This document shows, piece by piece, positions 23,175-34,341 of a DNA stretch of 64,000 nt (position 1 is the first letter of the stretch; every line of letters begins with the position of its first letter). The notes under the pieces were generated by a model. That model was not told the DNA's origin, made no database searches, and saw only the letters and a program-made list of their open reading frames with translations. This stretch comes from Stomoxys calcitrans (taxonomy: Eukaryota > Arthropoda > Insecta > Diptera > Muscidae). Position numbers and translations under genes: made by a program. The stretch covers positions 49,815,280 through 49,879,279 of the forward strand of contig NC_081552.1 of NCBI RefSeq assembly GCF_963082655.1. Reading direction: 5' to 3'.

Positions 23175-24283
23175 AAACAAAAAAAAATGTGTGCTTATCG
23201 GCATGCCACTTGGACTCGACTTTAATTGGTTATAAACTAATTCTTGTATTTGAGCTAAATTTTCAGTCAAACCCGCTCCCCTGAGCTTTCGCTTTCAAGA
23301 CGTAGAAAAATTTCATCTCTGTAACATAACCTACCCTCCAATAGCTCTGATTCTGTGTACGTTCATTGAGATTTTCCCTCTAACAGTTTAACACAAACTT
23401 GGATATTCGCACTCTAGTAAATAAATTTTTTATCTATGGCAATAAGATATGGCAATAAACCGCAACGAAATTCCTATACTTTTTTTTTTCTTTGTTTTAC
23501 GGACCGATAGGTTGCCATAACAAAGATAAATGCTGCATGATACATTTTTAACACTCTGCCCTCTCTCTGTTCGTGGTGGAGTCTCCATTCAGTTGATTCA
23601 TTTGCAAACAGAATAGATGGCGCTTATTTAAATGTTAGTGCTGCCATCAATAAGGGAAAGGTTTAGACTTTGATACCCAAAATATGAACAAAATAACTTA
23701 AAAGTTCTCCGGTCCATGTCGTCCCGGATGCTTGCGCAATCACATATAAACGACTGAGAATTTTTCATTTCTCCCATCTGTTAGAGTTTTTTTGAACATA
23801 TGTTATGAGTCTGCAGATTTCCCTTGTCTGTGCTGCTACTCGCTTGAAGCGGCCTAGCGGCTATAATATTGATCTTGATGTGGTTGTTGTCTATAACTAT
23901 ACTATATGGCTACCTGTTGAATAGTCATAATTTAGTATTTTTATATCAAATCAAATTGCCATATTAAACGATTCTCAGTGGTAGAGAACTAATTTGCAGG
24001 TCTTTATATTAGGTGCGGTGGCGACAGTTCTTAGTAATTTAACCATGTAAAACTTTTTAACATGAAAGTGTTGCCCAGCAGCACGTTATTTGGGCTTGTC
24101 TAGGAAAAGAAGGCTTCTTGTCGATGAGCTAAAAATGGCGGCCACCATGACGTTAAGGTTTGCAACTGCTCCCTTCATATTGAATGTCATAACTTTGAGG
24201 GTATGGCGAAAGTGTCCTGTTAGGTCATTATAATTGATCAACTGTTTCGAGGTGAAGTGGTCCGCTAGATATATAAGCAGAAA
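23175..24283. other. Low-repeat region, no gene recognised
   Basis: Nothing is shared with the repeats above. No convincing exon is seen on either strand; the short frames lack family motifs. Probably host intergenic or intronic DNA. Confidence 0.45.
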
Positions 24284-25918
24284 CAAGTAAAAGCGTGCTA
24301 ATTTCGGCCGGGCCGAATCCTATATACCCTCCACCATGGATCGCATTTGTCGACTTCTTTTCCCGGCATCTCTTCTTAGGCAAAAAAGGATATAAGAAAA
24401 GAGTTGCTCTGCTATTAAAACGATATCAAGATATGGTCCGGTTCGGACCACAATTAAATTATATGTTGGAGACCTGTGTAAAATTTCAGCCAATTCGTAT
24501 AAGAATTGCGCCCATTGGGGCTCACGAAGTAAAATAGAGAGAACGATTTATATGGGATCTGTATCGGGCTATAGACCGATTCAGACCATAATAAACACGT
24601 TTGTTGATGGTCATGAGAGGATCCGTCGTACAAAATTTCAGGCATATGGGATAATAATTGCGACCTCTAGGGGTCAAGAAGTCAAGATCCCAGATCGGTT
24701 TATATGGCAGCTATATCAGGTTATGAACCGATTTGAACCTTATTTGACACAGTTGTTGAAAGTAAAAATAAAATACGTCACGCAAAATTTCAGCCAAATC
24801 GGATAGGAATTGGGCCCTCTAGAAGCTCAAGAAGTCAAATCCCCAGATCTGTTTATATGACAGCTATATCAGGTTATGGACCGATTTCAATCAAACTTGG
24901 CGCAGTTGTTGGATATCATAACGAAATACTTCGTGCAAAAATTCATTCAAATCGGATAAGAATTTCGCACTCTAGAGGCTCAAGAAATCAAGACTTAAGA
25001 TCGGTTTATATGGCAGCTATATCAGGTTATGGACCGATTTAAACCATACTTGGCACAGTTGTTGGATATCATAACAAAACACGTCGTGCGAAATTCTATT
25101 CCATTCGGATGAGAATTGCGCCCTCTAGAGGCTCAAGAAGTCAAGACCCAAGATCGGTTTATATGGCAGCTATATCAGGTTATGGGCCGATTTGAACCAT
25201 ACTTGGCACACTTGTTGGATATAATAACAAAACACGTGGTGCAAAATTTCATTTCAATCGGATAAGAATTGCGCACTCTAGAGGCTCAAGAAGTCAAGAC
25301 CCCAGATCGGTTTATATGGCAGCTATATCAGGTTATGGACCGATTTGAACCATACTTGGCACAGTTGTTGGATATCATAACAAAACACGTCGTGCAAAAT
25401 TTCATTCTGATCGGATAAGAATTGCGCACTCTAGAGGCTCAAGAAGTCAAGACCCAAGATCGGTTTATATGGCAGCTATATCTGGTAATGGACCGATTTG
25501 AACTTTACTTCGCACAGTTGTTGGACATCATAGCAAAACACGTCGTGCAAATTTTCATTCCAATCGGATAAGAATTGCGCACTCTAAAGGCTCAAGAAGT
25601 CAAGACCCAAGATCGGTTTATATGGCAGCTATATCAAAACATGGACCGATATGGCCCATTTACAATACCAACCGACCTACACTAATAAGAAGTATTTGTG
25701 CAAAATTTCAAGCGGCTAGCTTTACTCCTTCGGAAGTTAGCGTGCTTTCGACAGACAGACGGACGGACGGACAGACGGACGGACATGGCTGGATCGACAT
25801 AAAATGCCGCGACGATCAAGAATATATATACTTTATGGGGTCTCAGACGAATATTTCGAGTAGTTACAATCAGAATGACGAAATTAGTATACCCCCCATC
25901 TTATGGTGGAGGGTATAA
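24284..25918 (+). mobile_element. A-family copy, full length, seven in-register monomers
   Basis: Head acaagtaaaagcgtgctaat, palindrome TTCGGCCGGGCCGAA (about 24304-24318), tataccctccaccatgg. Then tttatatggc or a close variant at 24699, 24852, 25005, 25158, 25311, 25464 and 25617: six consecutive intervals of exactly 153 bp. The tail has gacagacggacggacgg, agaatatatatactttatgg, acaatcagaatgacgaaatt and tatggtggagggtataaaaa. This is the best reference copy in the window. Confidence 0.9.
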
Positions 25919-25920
25919 AA

Positions 25921-26745
25921 AGATATCATATTCGCAGTCCACAACTTTATACCTTGAATTTAACCCCATATTGTCATAATTGGTGTATACAGCCGTTTGG
26001 TGGGAGGCAACTCACTTCATCTGCCATTTGAGCACAAAATTAAAAAAGCTTAAAAATATCTATCACTTGATCCCCCATGGTTTTAATGGGTCAAATAAAC
26101 TATTGTAGGCGACTTTAGGAGGTAAAGGACCACCTAGATTCTTGGACACAAAGTTTAATGTCATATTCGTAATCTGCTACCAAATGCTTTTAGTTTGAGG
26201 CTTATCGCATACTTCATCCCAATTTTTAATATCATATTCGTATTCTACTCCCCAATACCTTTCATTTGATGCCCATATTGTCCCTATCGGTCCACTTTTG
26301 ATTTTAGGTGGTGTTTTTGGGGTTACGGGGGAGGTTCCTTCCCCTTCCAATTTCAACAAACTAAAAAGCCTTTTCCTCCTTCCTGACCATTTTCGTAATC
26401 TACTTCCGAATACCTTTCATTCGAGTCCCATATTGTGATTATCGTCCAATAAACCTTTTTTAGGGGTTTTTTGGGTCGGGGCGGCCCCCCCCCCCCCCCA
26501 TTACTTGGATCCAATTTTTAATAAGAAATTCTTACTCTACTCCTGAATACCTTTCATTTGAATCACATATTGTCATGATCGGATCACTTTTATTTTGGGG
26601 TCTTACTTTTAGAGTAAGGGGGAGGGTCCGCCCCCTACCGATATCAATAAATTTTATAGCATATTGCTCCTTTTGGACCACTCCCCACAATCTGCGATAA
26701 ATTCTTGCAGGAATTTGTGACAAATATACCGTTTTCATAACCAAC
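25921..26745 (+). mobile_element. E-family repeat, forward
   Basis: Units with aatacctttcatttgatgcc near 26260 and variants near 26410 and 26545. A C run of about 16 lies near 26483-26499. The sequence ctccccacaatctgcgataa near 26682 parallels the 3' part of the 61-62 kb copy. Confidence 0.6.
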
Positions 26746-27310
26746 ACTAATCGAGTCATTCCGTTTGTAATACCTCAAAATATTCGTCTAAGACCCCATA
26801 AGGTATATATATTCTTGATCATCTCGATGTTCTGATTCAATCTAGCCATGTCCGTCCGTCTGTCGAAATTACGACAGCGGTCGATCGCATAAAGTAAGTT
26901 AGCAATGCAAATTGCAAATTTTGCCCATGAACATTCCACTAAGGAACAGGGGCAAACTTCTCACATATCAATGAGTGCAGTCCGGTTCAAGTTAAAGCTC
27001 AATGATAAGGGACCTCCTTTTTATAGCCGAGTCCGAACGGCGAGCCGCAGTGCGACACCTCTTTGGAGAGAAGTTTTACATGGCATAGTACCTCACAAAT
27101 GACGCCAGCATTAGGAGGGGAAAACCACCGCTGAAAATTGTTTCTGATGATCTCGCCAGGATTAGAACCCAGGCGTTCAGCGTCATAGGCGGACATGCTA
27201 ACCTTTGCGCTACGGTGGCCAGTTAGTAAGTTAGCACAGATACTTTATATTGATGTAGGCCGTTGGGGATTGCAAATGAGCCATGTCGGTTCAGATTTGG
27301 AATGATTTGG
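26746..27310 (-). mobile_element. A-like fragment, reverse, split by a SINE
   Basis: 26746-26904 holds the reversed tail (cattccgtttgtaatacctc, catgtccgtccgtctgtcga, cgcataaagtaagttagca). After the SINE, 27225-27310 resumes with agtaagttagcacagatact and tgatgtaggccgttggggat. Confidence 0.65.
26905..27224 (-). mobile_element. tRNA-derived SINE with perfect 12-bp target duplication
   Basis: agtaagttagca at 26893-26904 and 27225-27236 flanks the element exactly. On the minus strand it opens with ccaccgtagcgcaaaggtta (box A region) and ggcgttcagcg / gggttctaatcc (box B with one change). It continues through the shared body and ends in the gcaaaatttgcaatttgca tail. At about 320 bp it is the best-defined SINE copy here. 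Confidence 0.9.
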
Positions 27311-29085
27311 CAATGATTTTTTACATCTAATAGATCTCGCGATATCAATAAATCCATACAGATATTGTGGTGCCCGCGTGTAGATCAGTTTATGCAGGAA
27401 AGTAAGCGATCTCAGGTACAACAAGTGATGTAAGGAGACACCATACAGGGATAAAGAGTATTCAGAGATGAAATCGCGTCATCTCAAGCCAAATACATAA
27501 CGAGTAACGCTATTAAAAAAGGTGTTTAGCTTACGTCTACTTACTGAGTCACAATTAGCAAACAACTCACAGCCGTAGAGAATTCGCGGAACAAGATAAG
27601 TCTTTGCCGAGAGAGACCTAACCCTCAGCGAAGTAACCGACTGAGTGGCCCAGAGATCACGCAATTTTGAATACCCCTGACCAACGACAAAGTCGATATG
27701 ATTACTCCAAGTCAGAGTGCTCTTAATAACCACGCCCAAGTTCTTTGCATGAGGAACGTTTTCCAATCTAGAGTCGTTATTGAATATACCGACATCACAT
27801 GAAAAACGAGACAGCCTGTTTGTGATAACCACACACTTGGACTTTACAGGGTTGAGACACAGGCCATTGGCTTTCGCCCACGTGTTGACTCTTGACAGAT
27901 CATGATTGAGCAGACGTATGTTTTCAGCAATCTCATCCCTCGGGCTGCCGATATATATTTGTACATCGTCAGCGTACATGTGTACCCCACAATAAGACAA
28001 TTGACTCGCCAAGTCGTTATTGTACAACGAAAAGAGAAGAGGACCCAGAATTGATCCCTGAGGAACACCTTTTAACACCGGTGCCGATAGAGAAGACTTA
28101 TAGCTGACGGACTGAGTGCGGTGTAACAGGTACGACAAAATAAGACGAACGGACGTAGAAGAAAATTTGTAAAGATGTCTCATCTTATCACATAACAAGG
28201 AATGGTCCACAGTGTCAAATGCCTTAGAATGGTCAAGAAGAACAAGGAAATTTATCTTGTCATTCTCCAAATTGACCCTGATCCTCTCAGTGACCTCTGC
28301 CAAGGCAGTTACGCAGCTGTGGTTAGGTCAAAACCCGGACTGTCTCATATAAAACAAAGAGTTCTCGTTGAAAAAAGACAACAAAGAAAAAAGACAACAA
28401 CAATTTCTCAAAGACCTTTGACAAGTAACAAAGAATCGCAATTGGTCTATGTTCCTTGGAATTTTTAGGCAGTGGGATGACTTTGGCATGCTTCCACGCT
28501 AATGGAAAGTAACTCGTGGTCAAAATCCTATTGAAAACATAGGTTGCATGAGGAGTAATAAGGGGGAGCAAGAGTCTTACAAATCTAGGTTCAATGCCAT
28601 CAGTTCCGACAGCGTTAGACGTTACAGTCGCGACACACTCAAGGACATCGGTGGGACCAATACAGCTGAAGCCAAAACCAGAGTCGTCATCGAGAGAGGG
28701 TGAGATATTGAGGCCATAGAAATTGGGATCTGTGGGACATTAACAAAGGCATCATTAAGCCCATTGATGTCCAAGTTCGTTGAACATCTATTAGTATCTT
28801 TCCCAATTTCTATATCTCGAATAGCCTTCCACGTTCTCTTGGAGCCTATTGCAGAAATAAAGCGTCTGTACTAGTAGTCTTTCTTCGCTATCTTAATCAT
28901 CTTATTGACGTGGTCTCTTGCTGAGCGAAAGGCATCATGTAGCTCAGGCGTCCTGAAACGTCTCCACCTGCGATGCGACATATTCCTCGCGTGAATAGCC
29001 GAACGAATATCCCGGGAGAACCACGCTTTCGGTCTGGAGGACACTATCTTAGAAATCGGAAAAGACGATCTAGTCATGTCCGTCT
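27311..29085 (-). mobile_element. Non-LTR retrotransposon remnant (linker, reverse transcriptase, C-terminal part)
   Basis: On the minus strand the order is: endonuclease-RT linker (29077 to 28871, KAWFSRDIRSAIHARN), RT fingers (about 28640-28400, AWKHAKVIPLPKNSKEHRPI), RT palm (28345-27850) and a C-terminal region to about 27320. There is no endonuclease domain, so it is truncated at both ends. The flanks are an A-like fragment and a B-family tail. The YADD-type palm suggests the CR1/Jockey assemblage; the clade is uncertain. Confidence 0.8.
27479..28303 (-). pseudogene. Reverse transcriptase palm and thumb of a LINE
   Basis: The frame has DHSKAFDTVDHSLL (RT motif with catalytic Asp), LKGVPQGSILGPLLFSLYNN, and the YADD box (HMYADDVQIY), then KNLGVVIKS and a C-terminal region ending YVFGLR. 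The frame is also open upstream of the first Met to about 28345, except that the conserved GFRPNHS reads GF-stop-PNHS (an Arg codon replaced by TGA). A second TGA lies right after FGLR where homologous-looking sequence continues (RDFISEYSLSLYGVSL). Upstream, near 28347-28400, a short duplication of a gttgtctttttt-type sequence breaks the fingers frame. The enzyme is inactive as written. Confidence 0.85.
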
Positions 29086-30435
29086 GTCTGTTGAAATCAT
29101 GTTATAGTTTTTAAAAATTGTGCTATTGAGCTGAATTCTTTTTTTTGTCCATAATCAGGTTAAGTTCGAAGATGGGCTATTTTGGGTCTATATCTTGATA
29201 TAGCGCCCATAAAGACCGATCCGCCGATTTAGGGTCTTAGGCCCATAAAAGCCACATTTATTATTAGATTTGACTGACATTTACGGCAGTAAATTGCGTT
29301 AGGCCTTTCGATATCCTTCTTTAATTTGGCCCAGATCGATCGAGATTTGGATATAGCTGTCATATAGAGCGATCCGCCGATTTAGGGTCTTAGGCCCATA
29401 AAAGCCACATTTATTATACGATTTTGCTGAAATGTAGGAAAGAGAGTTGTGTTAGGCCACTCGATATCTTCTTCAATCCGGCCCAGTTTGGTCCAGATTT
29501 GCATATAGCTGTCATATAGACCGATCTCTCGATTTAAGGTTTTCGGCCCATAAATGGCGCATTTATTGTCCGATGTCGTCGAAATTTGGGACAGTGAGTT
29601 AAGTTAATTTCCTCGACATCCTTTTTCAATTTGGCCTAGATCGGTCCAGATACTGATATAGCTGTCATTTAGACCGATCTCTTGATTTAAGGTTTTGGGC
29701 CCATAAAAGGCGCATTTATTGTCCGAAGTCACCGACATTTGGGACAGTGAGTTAAGTTAAGCCCCTCGACATACTTTTGCAATTCGGCCTGATCGATCAA
29801 GATTTGCATATAGCTGTCATATAGACCGATCTCTCGATTTAAGGTTTTCGGCCCATAGAAGGCGCATTTATTGTCCGATGTCGCCGAAATTTGGGACAGT
29901 GAGTTATGTTAAGTCCTTCGAGACTCTTCTTCATCTTGGCTCAGATCGGTCCAGATTTGGATATAGCTTCCATATAGACCGATTTCTCGATTTAAGGTTT
30001 TGGGCCGTAAAAAGCAAATTAACTGTCCGATTTCGCCGAAATTTTTTGTATAGTGAGTTGTGTTATGCTCTTCGACATTTTTCTGCAACTTGGCCCAAAT
30101 CGATTCGGATTTAGATATATCAGTCATATAGACCGATATCTCGATTTAAAGTTTTGGCCCCATAAAAGGCGCATTTATAATCCGATTTCACTGGAATTTG
30201 ACACAGTGACTTCCGTTAGGCTTTTCGACATCCGTATCGTATATGGTTCAGATTGGTTAATTTTTAGATATAGCTACTAAAAAGATCAATATATTGTTAT
30301 ACACAATTGAACAACGACTTTTACTTATTAGTATTTGTTCCAAATCGGAACATATTTTGATAAAGCTGCTATGGGGCATAAGGTATGATTTTTCACCGGA
30401 TTTTGACGAAAGGTGGATTAAATATATACCCGAGG
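29086..30435 (-). mobile_element. B-family repeat, reverse, truncated at head
   Basis: The tail side begins gtccgtctgtctgttgaaat. Monomers have gatatagctgtcatatagac variants near 29350, 29505, 29657, 29808 and 29960, interleaved with ggcccataaaa and gggacagtgagtt. The head side stops at tatatacccgagg (about 30433) and lacks the palindrome. Confidence 0.75.
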
Positions 30436-30685
30436 TTTGTTTGAAGAGTTGCATTTTTCCACGCAACGCTCCTCAACGCGCTCATTTTGTTTAGGACTTT
30501 ATAAGCTCCGGTAAATTACACAACAATGGGACCATTTAAAGGACATTTATTACCCTAGCAACATTACTTAGGCAAATAGTAGCCATAAACGGTTAATTTT
30601 TGTAGTAATTTGCTCTAAAGGCAGTTTTGCTGGCCATTATTCCCCCACCTATTTTAAATGGTCAATAAAAAATGTTCTCTCTGTA
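30436..30685. other. Spacer without recognised feature
   Basis: No repeat or coding signal beyond a short A run near 30689. Confidence 0.35.
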
Positions 30686-30689
30686 TAAA

Positions 30690-31671
30690 AAAAAAATCTC
30701 CCCACACACTCTCTACCATGGGATTGCATTTGTCGAGCTCTTGCCACGGTATCACATTTTAGGCAAACAAAGGATACAAGAAAGAATTGCTGTTATTGGA
30801 ACAATATCAAGTTATGGTTCATTTCGCACCATAACTGAACTGAATATTGGAGTCCATAGTAGAAGTCATTGTATAAAATTTCAGCCAAATCTAGTAAGAA
30901 TTGCGCACTTTAGGGGCTGAAGAAGTATAGGGGAGCTGTATTAGCCTATAAACCGATTCATGCCATATTCGACACATATATTAAAGATCATGGGAGAAGC
31001 CGTTGTACAAAATTTCAGCCAAATCGGATAATACTTGCGCCCATTAGAGGCTCAAGAAGTCAAGATCCCAGATCGGTTTATATGGCAGCTATATCAGGTT
31101 ATGGACCGATTTGAACTATTCTAAGCACAGTTGTTGGATATCATAACAAAACACCTGATGCAAACTTTCAGCCTAATCGGATAATAATTGCCTCCTCTAG
31201 TGGCTCAAGAAGTCAAGACCCCAGATCGGTTTATATGTCAGCTGTATCAGGTAAGGGGCCGATTTCAACCATGCTCTGCACAGTTGTTGAAAGCCATAAT
31301 AGAATACCTCGTGCAAAATTTCAACCAAATCGGATAAGAATTGTGCTTTCTAGCGGCTCAAGAATCAAGATCCCAGATCGGTTTATATGGCAGCTATATC
31401 AAAACGTGGACCAATATAGCCAATTTACAATCCCAACCGACCTACAATAATAAGAAGAATTTGTACAAAATTTCAAGCGGCTAGCTTTACTCCTTCGGAA
31501 GTTAGCGTGCTTTCGAAAGACAGGTGGCCGGACGGGGGGGGGTCGACATAAAACGTCATGACGATCAAGAATATATATACTTTATGGGGTCTCAGACAAA
31601 TATTTCGAGTAGTTACAAACAGAATGACGAAATTAGTATACCCCCATCCTATGGTGGAGGGTATAAAAATG
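30690..31671 (+). mobile_element. A-family copy with decayed head
   Basis: The head palindrome is absent; the copy starts around tctctaccatgggattgcat. Monomers have tttatatggcagctatatca near 31077 and tttatatgtcagctgtatca near 31231. The tail has agaatatatatactttatgg and ends tatggtggagggtataaaaa. A G run (about 9) lies near 31535. Confidence 0.7.
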
Positions 31672-31735
31672 TTAGTTCCTTGAAAATGTGAATAAGTACT
31701 CTTTAAAGCGTTAACAACTACAATAAAGTAAAGCA

Positions 31736-32737
31736 GCAGCAGGTGATAGGTTTATATGGGGCTGTATCTAGCTATTGATCGATTCAGACCATATTAGACA
31801 CCTATGTTGCGCCCTCTAGAGGCTCAAAAAGTCAAGATCCCAGATTGGTTAATATGGCAGCTATATCAGGTTATGTACTGATTTAGGCCATACTTAGCAC
31901 AGTTATTGAAAGTCATAAGAAAACGCCTCGTGCAAAATTTCAGCCAAATCGGATAATAATTGCGTCCTCTATTGGCTCCAGAAGTCAAGATCCAAGATCA
32001 GTTTATATGACAGCTATATCAGATTACGAACCAATTTGAATCATACTTAACACAGTTGTTGGAAATGGTACCGAAAATGCTACGTGCAAAAATTCATTCA
32101 AATCGGATAAGAATTGCGCCATCTAGAGGCTCAAGAAGTCAAGACCCAAGATCGGTTTATATGGGAGCTATATCAGGTTATGGACCGATTTGAATCATAC
32201 TTGGAACAGTTGTTGGATAGCATAGCAAAACACGTCGTGCAAAATTCCATTCCAATCGGATAAGAATTGCGCACTCTAGAGGCTCAAGAAGTCAAGACCC
32301 AAGATTATGAACCGATTTGAACCATACTTGGCACAGTTGTTGGATATCATAACAAAATAATATTTACAAAAATTCATTCAAATCGGTTAAGAATTGCGCA
32401 CTCTAGAGGCTCAAGAAGTCAAGACCCAAGATCGGTTTATATGGCAGCTATATCAAAACATGGACCGATATGGCCCATTTGCAATCCAACTAACCTACAC
32501 TAATAAGAAGTATTTGTGCAAAATTTCAAGCGGCTAGCTTTACTCCTTCGGAAGTTAGCGTGCTTTCGACAGAAAGACGGACGGACGGACGGACATGGCT
32601 AGATCGACATAAAATGTCACGACAATCAAGAATATATATACTTTATGGGGTCTCAGACGAATATTTCGAATAGTTACAAACAGTGTGACGAAATTAGTAT
32701 ACTCCCCATCCTATGGTGGAGGGTATAAAAAGGCATT
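31736..32737 (+). mobile_element. A-family copy, 5' truncated
   Basis: It enters inside the second monomer (gtttatatggggctgtatct) and has further monomers near 31850, 32005, 32157 and 32432. One interval is shortened near 32305, where gacccaagattatgaaccga skips part of a unit. Complete tail with ctatggtggagggtataaaa. Confidence 0.75.
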
Positions 32738-32754
32738 TGGGAGTAGAGTAAAAT

Positions 32755-32965
32755 TTTGCCCATGAGCCGAGCAGGGGCTAACTCCTCACGCATCAATGAG
32801 TGCTTTCCGATTTAGGTTTAATGAAAAGGGACATTTTTTATAGCTGAGGCCGAATGTCGTGCTGCGGTGTTTCTTTGGGGAGAATTTTGTACATGACCAT
32901 GCATGGCATGGTACCTCGCACATGTCGCCAGCATGAAGAGGGCATCACCATCGCTTAAACGTTTT
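32755..32965 (-). mobile_element. Old, diverged SINE body
   Basis: It shares aaaattttgcccatgagc, catcaatgagtgc, gtgctgcggtg and catggtacctcgcacatgtc with the other SINEs, with many substitutions. The tRNA-like head is replaced by a hairpin starting at about 32971. Confidence 0.6.
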
Positions 32966-32970
32966 TTCGA

Positions 32971-33158
32971 TGTTTTCACCAGAATTCTACAGGGGCTACA
33001 GTGCCACGAATTCCATATCCACGTTCAGGGCGAAGAGTTTCCACCTAGACTCTTCGAGTCCCCATCTAGACTCTTGGAGTCCCACCCTAGGCTCTTCGCC
33101 CTGAACGTGGATATCGAATTCGTGGCACTGTAGCCCCTGTACAATTCTGGTGAAAACA
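32971..33158. repeat. Long hairpin: 67-bp arms, 54-bp centre
   Basis: Arm 32971-33037 and the reverse complement of 33092-33158 match at about 65 of 67 positions. The centre has two units of about 21 bp built on ctagactcttcgagtcccc. The structure gives an open frame on both strands; this follows from the symmetry and is not evidence of a gene. Confidence 0.85.
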
Positions 33159-33179
33159 CCAAAAAAAAAAATTAGAGAG

Positions 33180-33225
33180 TTACAGAAGGCGCAGCGGAGC
33201 GGGCTCGGTTCAGCTAGTGTTCTAT
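33180..33225 (-). mobile_element. E-family 5' end fragment
   Basis: gcgcagcggagcgggctcgg then ttcagctagtgttctataa matches the 11460-11485 end. The body of the element is missing; the hairpin lies where it would be expected. Confidence 0.5.
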
Positions 33226-33635
33226 AATAATGAAATTTGGTCAAAATTTTCTATTGAAATATAATTTTGATAAAATTCTCAATTCAAATAAAACAGAAAT
33301 GAAAATAAAATAACAAAAAAAAAAATTCTAAAGAAATTAAATTTTAAAATATTTTCTAAAGAAATAAAATTTTGACAAAGTTTTCCATAGAAATAAAAAT
33401 TGGGCAACATTTCCCACATAAATATAGAAATGGCACAACAAGCCGATTACTGGCTTGGGTATATGTCAATAGTGGCAGGGGGTGGATTAATATCTGCACC
33501 CTTCTTTCAAACGTTCAACCTACTATAGAAATAAAATTTTTAAGATATCCTATAGAAATTCCTTTTTTCAAAACAACCTGTAAGGAAAGGCAAAAGTAGG
33601 GCGGTGCCGACAATACCCTACACCACCTAGTGCAG
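33226..33635. repeat. AT minisatellite interrupted by a LINE 3' fragment
   Basis: 33231-33430 and 33527-33570 are degenerate 29-bp AT units. 33431-33527 (gattactggcttgggtatat, ggattaatatctgcaccc, ttcaacctac) matches the 3' UTR at 18605-18690 and is a very short LINE insertion. Confidence 0.7.
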
Positions 33636-33734
33636 GTAGTACTTTTTATACCCACCACCGAATGATGGGGGTATATTCATTTTGTCATTCCGTTTGCAAC
33701 ACATCGAAATATCCATTTCCGACCCTATAAAGTA

Positions 33735-34341
33735 AAGGGTGATTTTTTTGAGGTTAGGATTTTCATGCATTAGTATTTGACAGATCACTTGGGATTTCAG
33801 ACATGGTGTCAAAGAGAAAGATGCTCTGTATGCTTTGAAATTTCATCATGAATAGACTTACTAACGAGCAACGCTTGCAAATCATTGAATTTTATTACCA
33901 AAATCAGTGTTCGGTTCGAAATGTGTTCATTCACCGTAACGTTGCGTCCAACAGCATCTTTGAAAAAATACGGTCCAATGATTCCACCAGCGTACAAACC
34001 ACACCAAACAGTGCATTTTTCGGGATGCATGGGCAGTTCTTGAACAGCTTCTGGTTGCTCTTCACTCCAAATGCGGCAATTTTGCTTATTTACGTAGCCA
34101 TTCAACCAGAAATGAGCCTCATCGCTGAACAAAATTTGTCAAAATTTGAACACATTTCGAACCGAACACTGATTTTGGTAATAAAATTCAATGATTTGCA
34201 AGAGTTGCTCGTTAGTAAGTCTATTCATGATGAAATGTCAAAGCATACTGAGCATCTTTCTCTTTGACACCATGTCTGAAATCCCACGTGATCTATCAAA
34301 TACTAATGCATGAAAATCCTAACCTCAAAAAAATCACCCTA
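33735..34341 (-). mobile_element. Fold-back derivative of a Tc1/mariner-type transposon, copy 2
   Basis: Same layout and length as 21271-21877, inserted in the opposite orientation: arms 33735-33928 and 34148-34341, core transposase fragment on the minus strand. It sits at a TA within ctataaag-tatatatattctt, and the uninterrupted form is seen at about 56081-56100. Right-end placement is uncertain by 2 bp because the target is an AT repeat. Confidence 0.85.
33924..34132 (-). pseudogene. Transposase core fragment, second copy
   Basis: Minus-strand translation begins FSDEAHFWLNGYVNKQNC and continues to DAVGRNVTVNE before entering the inverted arm. It differs from the first copy at few residues (LPMHPEK for LPIHPEK). 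Same deletion structure, so both copies descend from one already rearranged element. Confidence 0.75.

Noticed and set aside
32903..33244. Frames on both strands with a shared CHEF.IHVQGEE-like peptide
   Set aside because: The same peptide on both strands follows from the hairpin symmetry.
33848..34267. 139-residue frame across the fold-back element
   Set aside because: It reads the N-terminal transposase piece, then antisense core, then the antisense of the same arm; an artefact of the inverted structure.
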